DNA of 64,000 nt from Elusimicrobiota bacterium. GTDB taxonomy: Bacteria; Elusimicrobiota; Elusimicrobia; UBA1565; UBA9628. The notes beneath the pieces were generated by a model. The model was given only the letters and a program-made list of their open reading frames with translations, made no database searches and was not told the origin of the DNA. A program made the translations under genes and the position numbers. Each line of letters begins with the position of its first letter. Positions within the stretch are counted from its first letter, which is position 1. The stretch is taken from assembly GCA_023213235.1 (NCBI GenBank), contig CP096137.1, positions 817,587 to 881,586 on the forward strand, written 5' to 3'. Of the stretch, positions 46,087-54,836 are shown piece by piece.

Positions 46087-47237
46087 AATCCAAGAAGCCG
46101 GCGGCTCTTCACGATAGGGTTCGGGAGATCATCGAGTCGGCGCGGCTAGGCGCGGCGCGTTCAGTCAATACGGCTCAGGTTGTCTCGAATTGGCTCATCG
46201 GCCGTGAGATCGTGGAAGAGGAGCAAGAAGGGCACCAGAGAGCGGGTTACGGAGACGGGCTCATGCGTGGCTTGGCCGATCGCCTGCGGCAAGAATATGG
46301 AACCGGATATGGCTTGGCGAACTTGAAGATGTTCAAGCAGTTCTACCTCGGCTATATTTCTTTGCTACCTGCTTCCAAAGGCCACGCGGCGCGTAGCCTT
46401 TTCTTGGGACACCAAGACGTAGAGAAAGGCCACGCAGTGCGTAGCCTTTCCGCAGAGTCTGCTCCCCAGGGAAAGGCCTGGGCTCCGGGCGCGCTGCATC
46501 CCAATCTGTCGTGGACTCACTATCGGACGCTCTTGAAGGCGGACGAACCAGGTAAGCGTGCCTTCTACGAGATCGAGGCGATCAAGAACAACTGGTCGGC
46601 GCGAGAGTTGGAGCGCCAGATGGCCAGCTTGCTTTACGAGCGGCTGGCGAAGAGCCGCGACAAGGCCGGTTTGATGAAGCTGGCGACTAAGGGACACGAA
46701 GTGCAGGGGGCCGCCGACGTATTCAAGGACCCCGTGGTTATCGAGTTCCTGGGGCTTCCCGAGTCGCACAAGCTGGTCGAGTCGAAGCTGGAAGATGCCC
46801 TTATCGGCAACCTCCAAGAGTTCCTACTGGAGATGGGCAAGGGCTTCGCCTTCGTGTCCCGCCAGGAGCGGCTGACGCTGGAAGGCGATCATTTTTACGT
46901 CGATCTGGTTTTCTATCACGCGGTCCTGAAGTGCTTCGTGCTCATAGACCTGAAAGTCGGCAAGCTCACCCATCAGGATCTCGGGCAAATGCAGCTTTAC
47001 GTCAACTACTTCGACCGCGAGCGCCGCTCCGAAGGGGACAATCCCACGCTGGGCCTCATCCTTTGCGCCGACAAGAACGACGCCGTGGTCCGCTATACCC
47101 TCGGTCCGGATCAGCAGAAAACCATCTTCGCCAGCCGGTATAAGCTGCATCTACCGAGCGAGGCGGAGCTGCGGGCCGAGTTGAAGCGCGAGGTCAAGGA
47201 GCTGTCCGGTCCGTCTGATGGCGGAGAGACGAAATGA
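46083..47237 (+). CDS. YhcG/DUF1016-type PDDEXK nuclease
   Basis: 384 residues. The N-terminal DUF1016 domain starts with HDRVREIIESARLGAARSVN, then QVVSNWLIGREIVEEEQEG and YGDGLMRGLADRLRQEYG. A variable segment holds two palindromic insertions (see the repeat). The C-terminal PDDEXK fold reads GDHFYVDLVFYHAVLKCFVL and IDLKVGKLTHQDLGQMQLYV. Such nucleases are frequent in restriction islands. Coupled by ATGA to both Mod and Res, so it is part of the same system rather than a bystander. Confidence 0.85.
   Translation: MKSKKPAALHDRVREIIESARLGAARSVNTAQVVSNWLIGREIVEEEQEGHQRAGYGDGLMRGLADRLRQEYGTGYGLANLKMFKQFYLGYISLLPASKGHAARSLFLGHQDVEKGHAVRSLSAESAPQGKAWAPGALHPNLSWTHYRTLLKADEPGKRAFYEIEAIKNNWSARELERQMASLLYERLAKSRDKAGLMKLATKGHEVQGAADVFKDPVVIEFLGLPESHKLVESKLEDALIGNLQEFLLEMGKGFAFVSRQERLTLEGDHFYVDLVFYHAVLKCFVLIDLKVGKLTHQDLGQMQLYVNYFDRERRSEGDNPTLGLILCADKNDAVVRYTLGPDQQKTIFASRYKLHLPSEAELRAELKREVKELSGPSDGGETK
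46377..46449 (+). repeat. Two in-frame palindromic 25-mers inside the nuclease gene
   Basis: 46377-46401 and 46425-46449 match at 23 of 25 positions; both differences fall in the central loop. Each is nearly a perfect hairpin: AAAGGC-CACGC against GCGTA-GCCTTT. Both are read as KGHAxRSL in the protein. This looks like a mobile palindromic element tolerated in a linker. Confidence 0.75.
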
Positions 47238-49918
47238 ATCCTCAAGTGAACGCGATTTCCAATCGCCTTAGCCTGCGGCCGCCGCAGCGAACCTCCCTTG
47301 AGATTCTGGCGCGCATCGCGGACATGCTCTCTCTGGAGAAGGGTGCCGATGTTCCCAAGGCTCTTGAAGCGATCAAGGCGGAGTTCTCTACCGTTACCGA
47401 CTTCGAGCGCGAATTCCCGTCGCTTTGCTTCGCGCTGGCGACGGGAGTAGGCAAGACGCGCTTGATGGGCGCGTTCATCGCCTATCTGTACAAGAAGGAG
47501 GGCATGCGGCACTTCTTCGTCCTCGCGCCCAACCTCACCATCTACAATAAGCTCATCAAAGATTTCACGCCCAACACGCCGAAGTATGTTTTCCAAGGAA
47601 TTTCCGAGTTTGCCGTCGAGGCTCCCTGGATCGTGACCGGAGAGAACTACGCCGACGGTCGAGGCGTCCGCGGCGGAGACCTCTTCGAGACGGCTGTCCA
47701 TATCAACATCTTCAACATCGGCAAGATCACGCGCTCCGAGGCCGCAAAATTTCATCGCCTACAGGAATATATCGGGCAGAGCTACTTCGAATATCTCTCG
47801 GGCCTAGACGATTTAGTTTTGATTATGGACGAGTCTCATCGCTACCGAGCTTCTGCGGGCATGAAGGCCATCAATGAACTGAAGCCGGTACTCGGCCTTG
47901 AGCTGACGGCTACGCCGCAAATCGAGCGCGCTGGCGGGTCAGAAGTGTTCCGTAACGTGATTTACAGCTACCCCTTGTCGAACGCCATGGAGGACGGCTT
48001 CGTTAAGGAGCCCGCCGTCGCCACGCGTGAGAACTTCGAGGCTCGCAATTACGATGCGGCCGGCTTGGAAAGGCTGAAGCTCGAGGACGGCGTGCGCATC
48101 CATGAGAATACCAAGGTCGAGCTGGAAGTCTACGCGCGCGAGAACGGAGTCCCTGTCGTTAAGCCGTTCATGCTCGTCGTCGCCAAGGACACGGACCACG
48201 CTAATAATCTGCTCAAGCTGATCGAGGACGAAGCCTTCTTCGAGGGTCGCTATAAGGGTAAAGTCATTACGGTCCACTCCAACATGAAGGGCGAGGAGAA
48301 GGACGAGACCGTCGAGCAGTTGATCGGCGTGGAGAATCCCGCGAATCCGACCGAGATCGTCGTTCACGTGAACATGCTCAAAGAAGGCTGGGATGTTACC
48401 AACCTCTATACCATCGTGCCGCTCAGGGCAGCGAACTCGAAAACGCTCGTCGAGCAGTCCATCGGTCGCGGACTGCGGCTACCCTACGGCAAGCGCACGG
48501 GCGTGGATTCCGTGGACCGACTGACCATCGTCTCCCACGACAAGTTCCAAGAGATCGTGGACTACGCGAACAGCCCCGAGTCCATCGTCCGCGGCGGCCT
48601 CAAGATCGTCGGCATACCCATGGAGAGAACCCGCGTGGTCATCTCCCAGCCGGCGATCTACGGCTTGCTGGGCGAGCCTTCGCCTTTGCCCGCTGGCGGA
48701 GCCAGCATCACGGGCGACCAGCCCGCGCTCGCGTTCGAGTCTCCGAGGGACCAAGAAGCTGCAAAAGCCACGTTAGAGATCATCCGGCGCGAATATGAGC
48801 GATTGCCGCGCTCCTCGGATTTGACGAAGCCCGAGATTCAGAAGGAGATCGCCGCGAAGGTTCGGGCCGCGATTATCCCGACGCAGGGCGAGTTAGACGG
48901 AGTAGTCGAGAAGGTAGATGTGGCGCAGGTCGTGGCCAAGACCATCAAGCTCCGAAACGACCTGTCCATCGATATTCCGCGAATCACGATCCAGCCTATC
49001 GGTGACGTGTCGCGCGGCTACAAGGACTTCAAGTTGGACCTGTCGGGCGTACGACTCCAGCCGGTTGATAACGAGATTCTTATTCAAGAGTTGCATCGGC
49101 GTGGCCAGCATCGCCTCATGAGCGGGACGGGTGTCGTCCTCGAGCAGAAGCCGGAGGACTACCTGGTTCGTGGCCTCATGGAATTCAATGACATCAGCTA
49201 CGATGAGCACTCAGTGCTTCTTTACAAGTTGGCTGGGCAAATCGTCGTTCACTTGGGCGATTACCTGAGGGACCAGGACGATGTCTTGAACGTCTTGCAG
49301 TATCACCAGCAGGCTCTGGCGAAACTCATCCATGCACAGATGCAGAATCATTACGAGGATAAGGCCGCTGCGTACGAGGCGCATGTCAGTAGGGGATTTA
49401 GCACCCTGCGACCCAATCCCTACTCGGCCGCCGCCGGTGAAGCGTGCCGCGATTTTCGGGCGCCTGTGACGGAGAAGCAGGATATTCGAAAGATGATCTT
49501 CGGGGGCTTCAAGAAGTGCCTCTATGACGTCCAGAAATTCGACTCGGACTCGGAGCGGCGGTTCGCTGTCGTTCTGGAGGGTGACAAGGACGTTCTGAAG
49601 TGGCTTCGTCCCGCCAAGGGAGATCTTCATATCCATCATAGCGGCGAGTCTTCTTACGAGCCGGACTTCGTCGTTGAGACCAAGGACGCGAAGCTCATCT
49701 GCGAGGTTAAGAGTGCCGCGGAGCTTGATGATGTCGAAGTCCTCGCCAAAGCTCGTGCGGCGACAAATTGGTGCGGCCACGCAAGCGAGCATGCCAAGGC
49801 TCACGGCGGTAAACCCTGGTCGTACCTGCTGATTCCGCATGATCGGATTACAGACAACAAGACGTTGGATGCCTTGATTGCGGCTCATGTCTTCCGGGTC
49901 AGCAGCCCTCCAGTTTGA
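47234..49918 (+). CDS. res: Type III-like restriction subunit Res (helicase plus PDDEXK)
   Basis: 894 residues. Walker A ALATGVGKTRLMGAFIAY, DESH in LVLIMDESHRYRAS, LTATPQIERAGG, HVNMLKEGWDVTNLYTIVPL, motif VI EQSIGRGLRLPYGKR. C-terminal nuclease: YEPDFVVETKDAKLICEVKS carries the D...ExK set. Res translocates DNA and cuts when Mod sites are unmodified. ATGA overlap with YhcG. Confidence 0.88.
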   Translation: MNPQVNAISNRLSLRPPQRTSLEILARIADMLSLEKGADVPKALEAIKAEFSTVTDFEREFPSLCFALATGVGKTRLMGAFIAYLYKKEGMRHFFVLAPNLTIYNKLIKDFTPNTPKYVFQGISEFAVEAPWIVTGENYADGRGVRGGDLFETAVHINIFNIGKITRSEAAKFHRLQEYIGQSYFEYLSGLDDLVLIMDESHRYRASAGMKAINELKPVLGLELTATPQIERAGGSEVFRNVIYSYPLSNAMEDGFVKEPAVATRENFEARNYDAAGLERLKLEDGVRIHENTKVELEVYARENGVPVVKPFMLVVAKDTDHANNLLKLIEDEAFFEGRYKGKVITVHSNMKGEEKDETVEQLIGVENPANPTEIVVHVNMLKEGWDVTNLYTIVPLRAANSKTLVEQSIGRGLRLPYGKRTGVDSVDRLTIVSHDKFQEIVDYANSPESIVRGGLKIVGIPMERTRVVISQPAIYGLLGEPSPLPAGGASITGDQPALAFESPRDQEAAKATLEIIRREYERLPRSSDLTKPEIQKEIAAKVRAAIIPTQGELDGVVEKVDVAQVVAKTIKLRNDLSIDIPRITIQPIGDVSRGYKDFKLDLSGVRLQPVDNEILIQELHRRGQHRLMSGTGVVLEQKPEDYLVRGLMEFNDISYDEHSVLLYKLAGQIVVHLGDYLRDQDDVLNVLQYHQQALAKLIHAQMQNHYEDKAAAYEAHVSRGFSTLRPNPYSAAAGEACRDFRAPVTEKQDIRKMIFGGFKKCLYDVQKFDSDSERRFAVVLEGDKDVLKWLRPAKGDLHIHHSGESSYEPDFVVETKDAKLICEVKSAAELDDVEVLAKARAATNWCGHASEHAKAHGGKPWSYLLIPHDRITDNKTLDALIAAHVFRVSSPPV

Positions 49919-49937
49919 AGGTCACTCCGGCAAATCA

Positions 49938-50741
49938 ATGTCTGAAACCGAAAACAAGGTCGTTCTGTTTGCAGACATGCTCGGATTCGCATCGCTAACG
50001 GAGTCGCATCCGCTCGACGTTGATCGCTTGCGGGCTCACGACCGATTCATTTCCTACATCGACAATTATCTGGGCACGCCTGAGAACCCGCTGACCGATA
50101 AGTTTTTCCGCTTTCACAATGGCCTCAAGAACGCAACGTCGATAGCCAATATGCGGCACCCACTGACGGCCATCAGTTTCTCTGATTCGGCTTTTATTGC
50201 CACGACGCATCTTCACGAGGTTGTAGCTATTGCCGCGGATCTCCTTCGTTATGTGATCTCTTCAGGGGTTCCTGTCCGTGCGGGTATCGCTTATGGGTCG
50301 TTTGCAACACTCCGATTCAAATCGGATATCACCTCCGATGGTGGAGATCATTCCGTCCAATTTCTTGGAACGGCAGTGGTTCGTGCGACCGTCGCTGAGA
50401 AATGTGGAATCAAGGGATTTCGTATCTTGCTCCACCCATCGGTGGCACCACTATTGAATGATCCCCGACACAATCCTCCCAGCGGTAAAGACTCGATTCG
50501 TATTCTTGCGTGCGCGGATGGTGAGTCGAATAAAGCCGGCGTCCAGCATGAAGTCGACTACTGGGATTTCCCAATCACCAGAGAAGCGTCCGCATGGAGG
50601 TCGCTCCAGGACATGTGGGATAGGACTCCCTTATCGGAGCAGAATCATTACGAGGCCACTGCTGGAGCGATTGATCGTATGCGAATTGGCCGAGGACGTG
50701 CACCGCTAGATAAGTTGCGAAGACGCACGCTCCCCAAATGA
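49938..50741 (+). CDS. Class III nucleotide-cyclase-like protein
   Basis: 267 residues from ATG 49938, 19 nt after res. VVLFADMLGFASLTE resembles the first metal-binding strand of class III cyclases, ISFSDSAFIATT the second, and VPVRAGIAYGSF the following strand. The usual cyclase transition-state Arg/Asn are not obvious. Pycsar cyclases (PycC) share this fold, but no Pycsar effector is next to it. Could be a signal generator for the operon or a degenerate, nucleotide-binding relative. Confidence 0.5.
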   Translation: MSETENKVVLFADMLGFASLTESHPLDVDRLRAHDRFISYIDNYLGTPENPLTDKFFRFHNGLKNATSIANMRHPLTAISFSDSAFIATTHLHEVVAIAADLLRYVISSGVPVRAGIAYGSFATLRFKSDITSDGGDHSVQFLGTAVVRATVAEKCGIKGFRILLHPSVAPLLNDPRHNPPSGKDSIRILACADGESNKAGVQHEVDYWDFPITREASAWRSLQDMWDRTPLSEQNHYEATAGAIDRMRIGRGRAPLDKLRRRTLPK

Positions 50742-50894
50742 GGGGAAGCTAAGACGCATTTTCGTTCGCCTGCCGGATTTCCGGTGGGTGGCTTTGTCGA
50801 GATGTTTGTCGAGATGACGGCAAAAACGCCCATCCAACGACAAAATACGACAAATCGCGATTTGCTGGATTACGCTGAAAACACAGCGCTATTC
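50742..50894. other. Probable attachment region with inverted heptamers
   Basis: Tandem TTTGTCGAGATG at 50793-50804 and 50805-50816 faces CGACAAA at 50838-50844 and 50848-50854, i.e. two direct and two inverted copies of TTTGTCG. Two palindromes follow: AATCGCGATT (50853-50862) and TATTCGAATA near 50891. No gene. The layout suits integrase or excisionase arm sites at the element end. Confidence 0.55.
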
Positions 50895-50967
50895 GAATAT
50901 AGGCGGGAATCGGAGGGGTAGCCATCCGTCTTTTCAGACCGGTGCTCTACCACTGAGCTACCTCGCC
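50895..50967 (-). pseudogene. tRNA-Phe(GAA)-like gene with degenerate 3' half
   Basis: On the minus strand, GGCGAGG, then TAGCTCAGTGGTAGAGC (intact D arm) and CTGAAAA, an anticodon loop reading GAA. After the loop the anticodon stem has a mismatch. The T stem (ACCCC against CCCGC) does not pair, and the 3' acceptor strand does not match GGCGAGG. The good half faces the chromosome and the bad half faces the element, with the change near the anticodon loop where tyrosine integrases often cross over. Probably an attachment-site remnant. Confidence 0.5.
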
Positions 50968-51052
50968 GACGCGGACATCATACCACATCGCCCCGGGCCC
51001 CTTGAACAAGCATTGACTCGGCGTTCCCGCGCGCCTATGCTACAGCCGTGAT

Positions 51053-53168
51053 ATGGACGAGCTGAGCGCGCGCGGCATCGAGCACTACAACGCGGGCCGC
51101 TTCGCCGAGGCGCTGCGCTGCTTTCGGGCCGCCGGCGGGCCCGAGGCGCGCGTGTTCGCGGCGCACGTGCTCGACTCCGCGGGACGGGCGGAGGAGTCCG
51201 CGGCCGAATTCGCCGGCGCCATCGAGGCGTTCCCGCTGCATCTTCCCGCCTACGAGGGCCTGGCCAAGCTGATCATCCGCGGGGCGGCGCCCGGCGGGGC
51301 CGCGGCGTTGCGCGGCATCCTCTCGGCCGGGGCCTCAGGCTCCTCCGGGACCCTGAGGCTGTGCGCCCGGGCCTTCGCCGCCTGCGGCGACGACGCGGCC
51401 GCCGAGAAGGCCCTGCGCGCGGCGCTGCGCCGCTCGCCTCGCGACGCGGAGAGCCGCGCGCTGCTCGCGGACCTGCTCGGCGCGCGCGAGAAGGCCGCGC
51501 TCGCGGAGCTGCACCGGCGCGCGCTCGCGAGCGTCGGGGCCGGCCGTTTCGCCGAAGCGGAACGGACGTACCGGCGGGCCCTGCGCCTGTCGCCGCGCGA
51601 CGCGGAGGCCGCGAAGGGGCTCGACGGCGTCCTGCGGTCCCGGGCGCGCTCCGCCGCGTCGGCCGGGAGGCTCGCGGCGGCCGACGCTCTCCTGCGGGAG
51701 GCGTTGGCGCGTTCGCCGCGCGACGCGGAACTGCGCGGCGAACGCGCGCTGATCGCGGCGCGCCGGGGCGACGTGCGCCGCGCGCTGTCCTTCCGGCCCG
51801 CCTCCGGCGAGGTCCTGCTGCTCTGCGCCGAGGCCCGGCTCGCCGGAGGCCGCGAGGCCGAGGCGGAGAAGCTCCTGCGCCGAGTCCCGGCCGGCGATCC
51901 CGCGGAGGCGAAGGCCCGCAAGCGGCTCGCGGCGATCCTGCGCGCGCGCGCGATCGCGCACGACGTGCCCAACGCCCCGCTGCGCCGGGAACGCGCGCGC
52001 CGGGCGTGGGAGGAGGTCGTCCGCGCCGACCCCGAGGACGGCGCGGCTCGCGTCTCGCTGAGCCTGCTCGAGCGCTGGACCGGCACGGCGCAGGGGGAGC
52101 GGGCGTACCTCGGCGAGGCCGTCGCCCCCGGGAGATCTCTGAGCCGCCCGGAGCGTTTCATGGCCTTGATGCGCCTGGGCCGCTTCGCGGAGGCCGTCGG
52201 GCTCGCGGAGGCCGCGCTCGACGACGGCATGACGCTCGCGGATTTCCGCGCGTTCATCGACCCGTGGGAGAAGGACAACCGCCCGGACCGCACGGCGCCG
52301 CAGACGGACGTCGCGGCGCTCGACGCCGCGCTGCGGGACGCTCCCGGGCCTTGGCGCGCCTTCTACCTCGGCAGCCTCGGGGGCCGCTCGAGCATTTCGA
52401 CGCGGTGCCGCCCGGGGACCGCTACCGCTGGATGAACTACAACGCGGCGATGGAGGCGCTGTTCCGCGAGAGCTTCTCCCGCGCGGTCGCCTGGTTCGAG
52501 GCCGCGCTGCGCGAGCCGCTCGTGGATTGGCGGGCGCACGGCTATTTCGCCGAGGCCCTGCTCTGTGTCGACCGTCCGGCCGAGGCGCGGCGGCAGATGA
52601 AGCTCGCGCTGGCGGCCGCGCCGGAGAACGAGCGCGCGCAGGTGTTCGCCTGGTGGGGGAGCTCGAGCTGTGGCTCGGCGGCTACGCGCGCGCGCTCGAG
52701 CTGACCGCGCGCGCCTGCCGCATGGGCGCTCCGTTCGCCCACGGCTGGAAGGGCGCGGCGCTCCTCAAGCTCGGCAGGCCCGCGCGCGCGCTCAAGCAGC
52801 TCGATCACGCCCTGAGCCTCTTTCCCAACGACGCCGAGGCCCGGCTCTGGCGCGCGGAGACCAATCGCGAGCTGGGACGACATCGCGAAGCGCTCAAGGA
52901 GCTCGAGACCGTCCTGCCGGAGCACCGGGTCTGGGTTCTCGTCAACCGGGCCCTCTGCAGATACGCGCTCGGCGACGCGGCGGGCATGGCGTCCGACGTC
53001 GAAAGCCTGCCGGAGAACGTCGTCGCGCACGTGCGCGCGCGCTCCGGCCTCGAAGGGCCGCTCGACCCCGCGCGGACCGCGAGGCTTCTCGAGGCCGCCC
53101 TGCGCCTGGGCCGCGGGTTCCGGCGGGCCGAGTACGGCCAGGCCGTCTGGCTGTCGCGCGCCCATTGA
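51053..53168 (+). CDS. Large TPR-repeat protein, paralogue 1 (two frame breaks)
   Basis: About 705 residues when joined. Starts MDELSARGIEHYNAGRFAEA; many 34-residue helical pairs (YRRALRLSPRDAEAAKGLDG), and ends FRRAEYGQAVWLSRAH. Breaks lie in G5 runs at 52379-52383 and 52655-52659, each cured by one G. No signal peptide, so cytoplasmic. First chromosomal gene beyond the element. A paralogue with the same ends lies at 58751. Role unknown; TPR proteins mediate protein contacts. Confidence 0.75.
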
Positions 53169-53225
53169 TTTTCCGCGGTCGAAGGGGTACGCTTCGTCAT
53201 TCGCCGCGCGTCAAAGGAGACTAAG

Positions 53226-53819
53226 ATGATCGCTTCGCCGCTGGCCATCGCCCTGCTCGCCGCCCCGCTGTTCGCCGCTCCCGCCAAGGCTCCCGTCCCG
53301 CCGGTCCGGGAGCTCGTCGAGGCCTCCGGCGCGGGCAACGTCGCGGAGATCGGCCGGCTGCTCAAGGCCGGCGTCCCCGTCAACGGCCGCCTCGCGGCCT
53401 CCGATAACGGCATGACCGCGCTCACGGCCGCCGCGGCGCTTGGCCGCGCCGATTCCGCCAAGGCTTTGCTCGCCGCGGGCGCCGACGTCAACCTGGCCGA
53501 CGCGCTCGGCAGCACGCCCCTGCACAAGGCCGCCTTCCTGCCGATCGGCAAGGACCTGGCGGCGGCGGGCAAGGCCAAGCGCGAGGTCGCCGCGGTCCTG
53601 CTCGCGGCCAAGCCCAAGCTCAACGCGAAGGACAAGCAGGGCTGGACCCCGCTGATGCTCGCGGCCGCCAACGGCGACGCGGAGCTCGTCGGTGCGCTTC
53701 TGTCCGCGGGCGCCGACGCCGCGGTCAAGCTGCCCACCGGCAAGAACGCCCGCGAGCTCGCCGAGCAGGGCGGCCACGCGGCCGCCGCCGCGCTGTTGGC
53801 GCCGAAGAAGAAGAAATAG
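53226..53819 (+). CDS. Secreted ankyrin-repeat protein
   Basis: 197 residues. Signal peptide MIASPLAIALLAAPLFA, then about four ankyrin units (GMTALTAAAALGRADSAKAL, GSTPLHKAAFLP, GWTPLMLAAANGDAELVGAL). Poly-Lys end. Ribosome site AAAGGAG. Exported ankyrin proteins often bind partner proteins in the periplasm. Partner unknown. Confidence 0.75.
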   Translation: MIASPLAIALLAAPLFAAPAKAPVPPVRELVEASGAGNVAEIGRLLKAGVPVNGRLAASDNGMTALTAAAALGRADSAKALLAAGADVNLADALGSTPLHKAAFLPIGKDLAAAGKAKREVAAVLLAAKPKLNAKDKQGWTPLMLAAANGDAELVGALLSAGADAAVKLPTGKNARELAEQGGHAAAAALLAPKKKK

Positions 53820-53833
53820 AGGCGCGCGGGGCC

Positions 53834-53890
53834 TTGACGCGCGCGCGGGCCTCTGATATACTTCGATTGTCGAAGTATTCGACAACCGAA
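53834..53890 (+). promoter_or_regulatory. Promoter and operator of the MarR-family gene
   Basis: TTGACG (53834-53839), 17-nt spacer, TATACT (53857-53862). TTCGATTGTCGAA (53862-53874) and TTCGACAACCGAA (53878-53890) are inverted copies that overlap the -10 box and the expected start of transcription. A repressor bound here would block polymerase, consistent with MarR autoregulation. Confidence 0.75.
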
Positions 53891-53892
53891 AC

Positions 53893-54342
53893 ATGAGCCT
53901 CGAAGACCGCGCCCGCAAGCTCGTCGGCCACCTCCAGACGGTGATGGAGGAGGCGGAGGCCGTGGACAAGAAGGACTCGGCCGTGCGCGAGAAGCTGACC
54001 TGGCAGGAGAGGCGCGTGCTGCGCGCCGTCAGCCGCGAGGACTGCTGCTCGATGAGCACCTTGGCCGACAAGATCTGCCTGACGCTCTCGAGCGTGACCG
54101 GCCTCATCGACCGCCTCGTCGACCGGAAGCTCGTCAAGCGCGACCGCTCGAGCGAGGACCGGCGCGTCGTGCAGGTCGAGCTCACCGAGCACGGCCGCGC
54201 GCTCAACGAGGAGGCGATGGAGGGGCCGACGCGCTTCTCGCGCGAGCTGCTCAAGGGCCTCAACGCCGAGGAGCAGGAGTCCCTGCTCGCGCTGTTCCGC
54301 AAGATCTCGGAGCGCATCGAGTCGGAGAAGAAGGCCGCGTGA
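53893..54342 (+). CDS. MarR-family transcriptional regulator
   Basis: 149 residues. Winged helix with LTWQERRVLRAVSREDC, MSTLADKICLTLSSVTGLID, RLVDRKLVKRDRSSEDRRVV and the wing QVELTEHGRAL. The DRSSEDRR wing is diagnostic for MarR. A Cys pair (EDCCSM) before the recognition helix could sense redox or metal. It probably represses itself and the Cys-rich small gene downstream. Confidence 0.85.
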   Translation: MSLEDRARKLVGHLQTVMEEAEAVDKKDSAVREKLTWQERRVLRAVSREDCCSMSTLADKICLTLSSVTGLIDRLVDRKLVKRDRSSEDRRVVQVELTEHGRALNEEAMEGPTRFSRELLKGLNAEEQESLLALFRKISERIESEKKAA

Positions 54343-54360
54343 TTTTTTTGCCGTAAACAG

Positions 54361-54373
54361 TTCGAAAATCGAA
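54361..54373 (+). promoter_or_regulatory. Second MarR-type operator
   Basis: TTCGAAAATCGAA has the same outer bases and spacing as TTCGATTGTCGAA in front of the regulator, and lies 22 nt before the next start codon. Confidence 0.55.
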
Positions 54374-54394
54374 ACATTCGGAAGGAGAAATAAA

Positions 54395-54580
54395 ATGGAG
54401 AACGAGACCAAAGACGGGAAGGGCTGCTGCGACAAGTCCAAGTGCTGCGGGGGCAAGGCGCTCGCCGCGTTCGCGCTGCTGCTCGTCGGCGGCGCCGGCG
54501 GCTACCTCGCGGGCAAGTGCTGCGCGGCGAAGTCCGCGGCTCCGGCCGCGGCGGAAGCCCCGGCCCAGCCGGCGAAGTAG
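54395..54580 (+). CDS. Small Cys-rich single-span membrane protein
   Basis: 61 residues: a Cys-rich head (GCCDKSKCCGGK), one membrane helix with small residues (LAAFALLLVGGAGGYLAG), then KCCAAKS and an Ala/Pro tail. GGAAGGAG ribosome site. The paired Cys on both sides suggest metal or thiol chemistry. Operator copy upstream links it to the MarR regulator. Confidence 0.65.
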   Translation: MENETKDGKGCCDKSKCCGGKALAAFALLLVGGAGGYLAGKCCAAKSAAPAAAEAPAQPAK

Positions 54581-54657
54581 GACGACGAGCTCCGCTCCCG
54601 CCGGGATTTGAACCGGATTTGGTGGCCGCCCGGCGGGGGCGGGGCTATACTTTTAGT

Positions 54658-54836
54658 GCCGACGATCGAACTCGAAGCCAAGAGCTGAGAGCCGGTTCTC
54701 GAAAGAGGATTCAGGAGATCGCCGACCCTGGCCGAACGCAGCGTCGATGTCTCGAAAGAGACATCTGGGAACCTGACCGAGGGGTAAGGAACCTGAGAAG
54801 AACCGCGAGGAACTTCGACGAGACGCTCGGCCTCGT
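54658..54836 (+). ncRNA. Probable structured RNA, 6S-like rod
   Basis: TATACT at 54646-54651 would start transcription near 54658. No reading frame. Distant segments pair: GCCGA with TCGGC at the ends, TCGAAG with CTTCGA, GGTTCT with AGAACC, and the tip GATGTCTC-GAAA-GAGACATC is perfect. A small stem then TATTTT ends it. A long rod with internal bubbles of about 180 nt recalls 6S RNA, but conserved 6S residues were not checked. It could be another small RNA. Confidence 0.4.

Noticed and set aside
38836-49918. DISARM or BREX assignment
   Set aside because: No DrmA/DrmB/DrmC, PglZ or BrxC-like proteins are visible; only the helicase and methylase classes are shared.
54597-54632. tRNA T-arm-like sequence on the minus strand (GGTTCAAATCC)
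   Set aside because: No D arm, anticodon arm or acceptor pairing upstream; chance or an old fragment.
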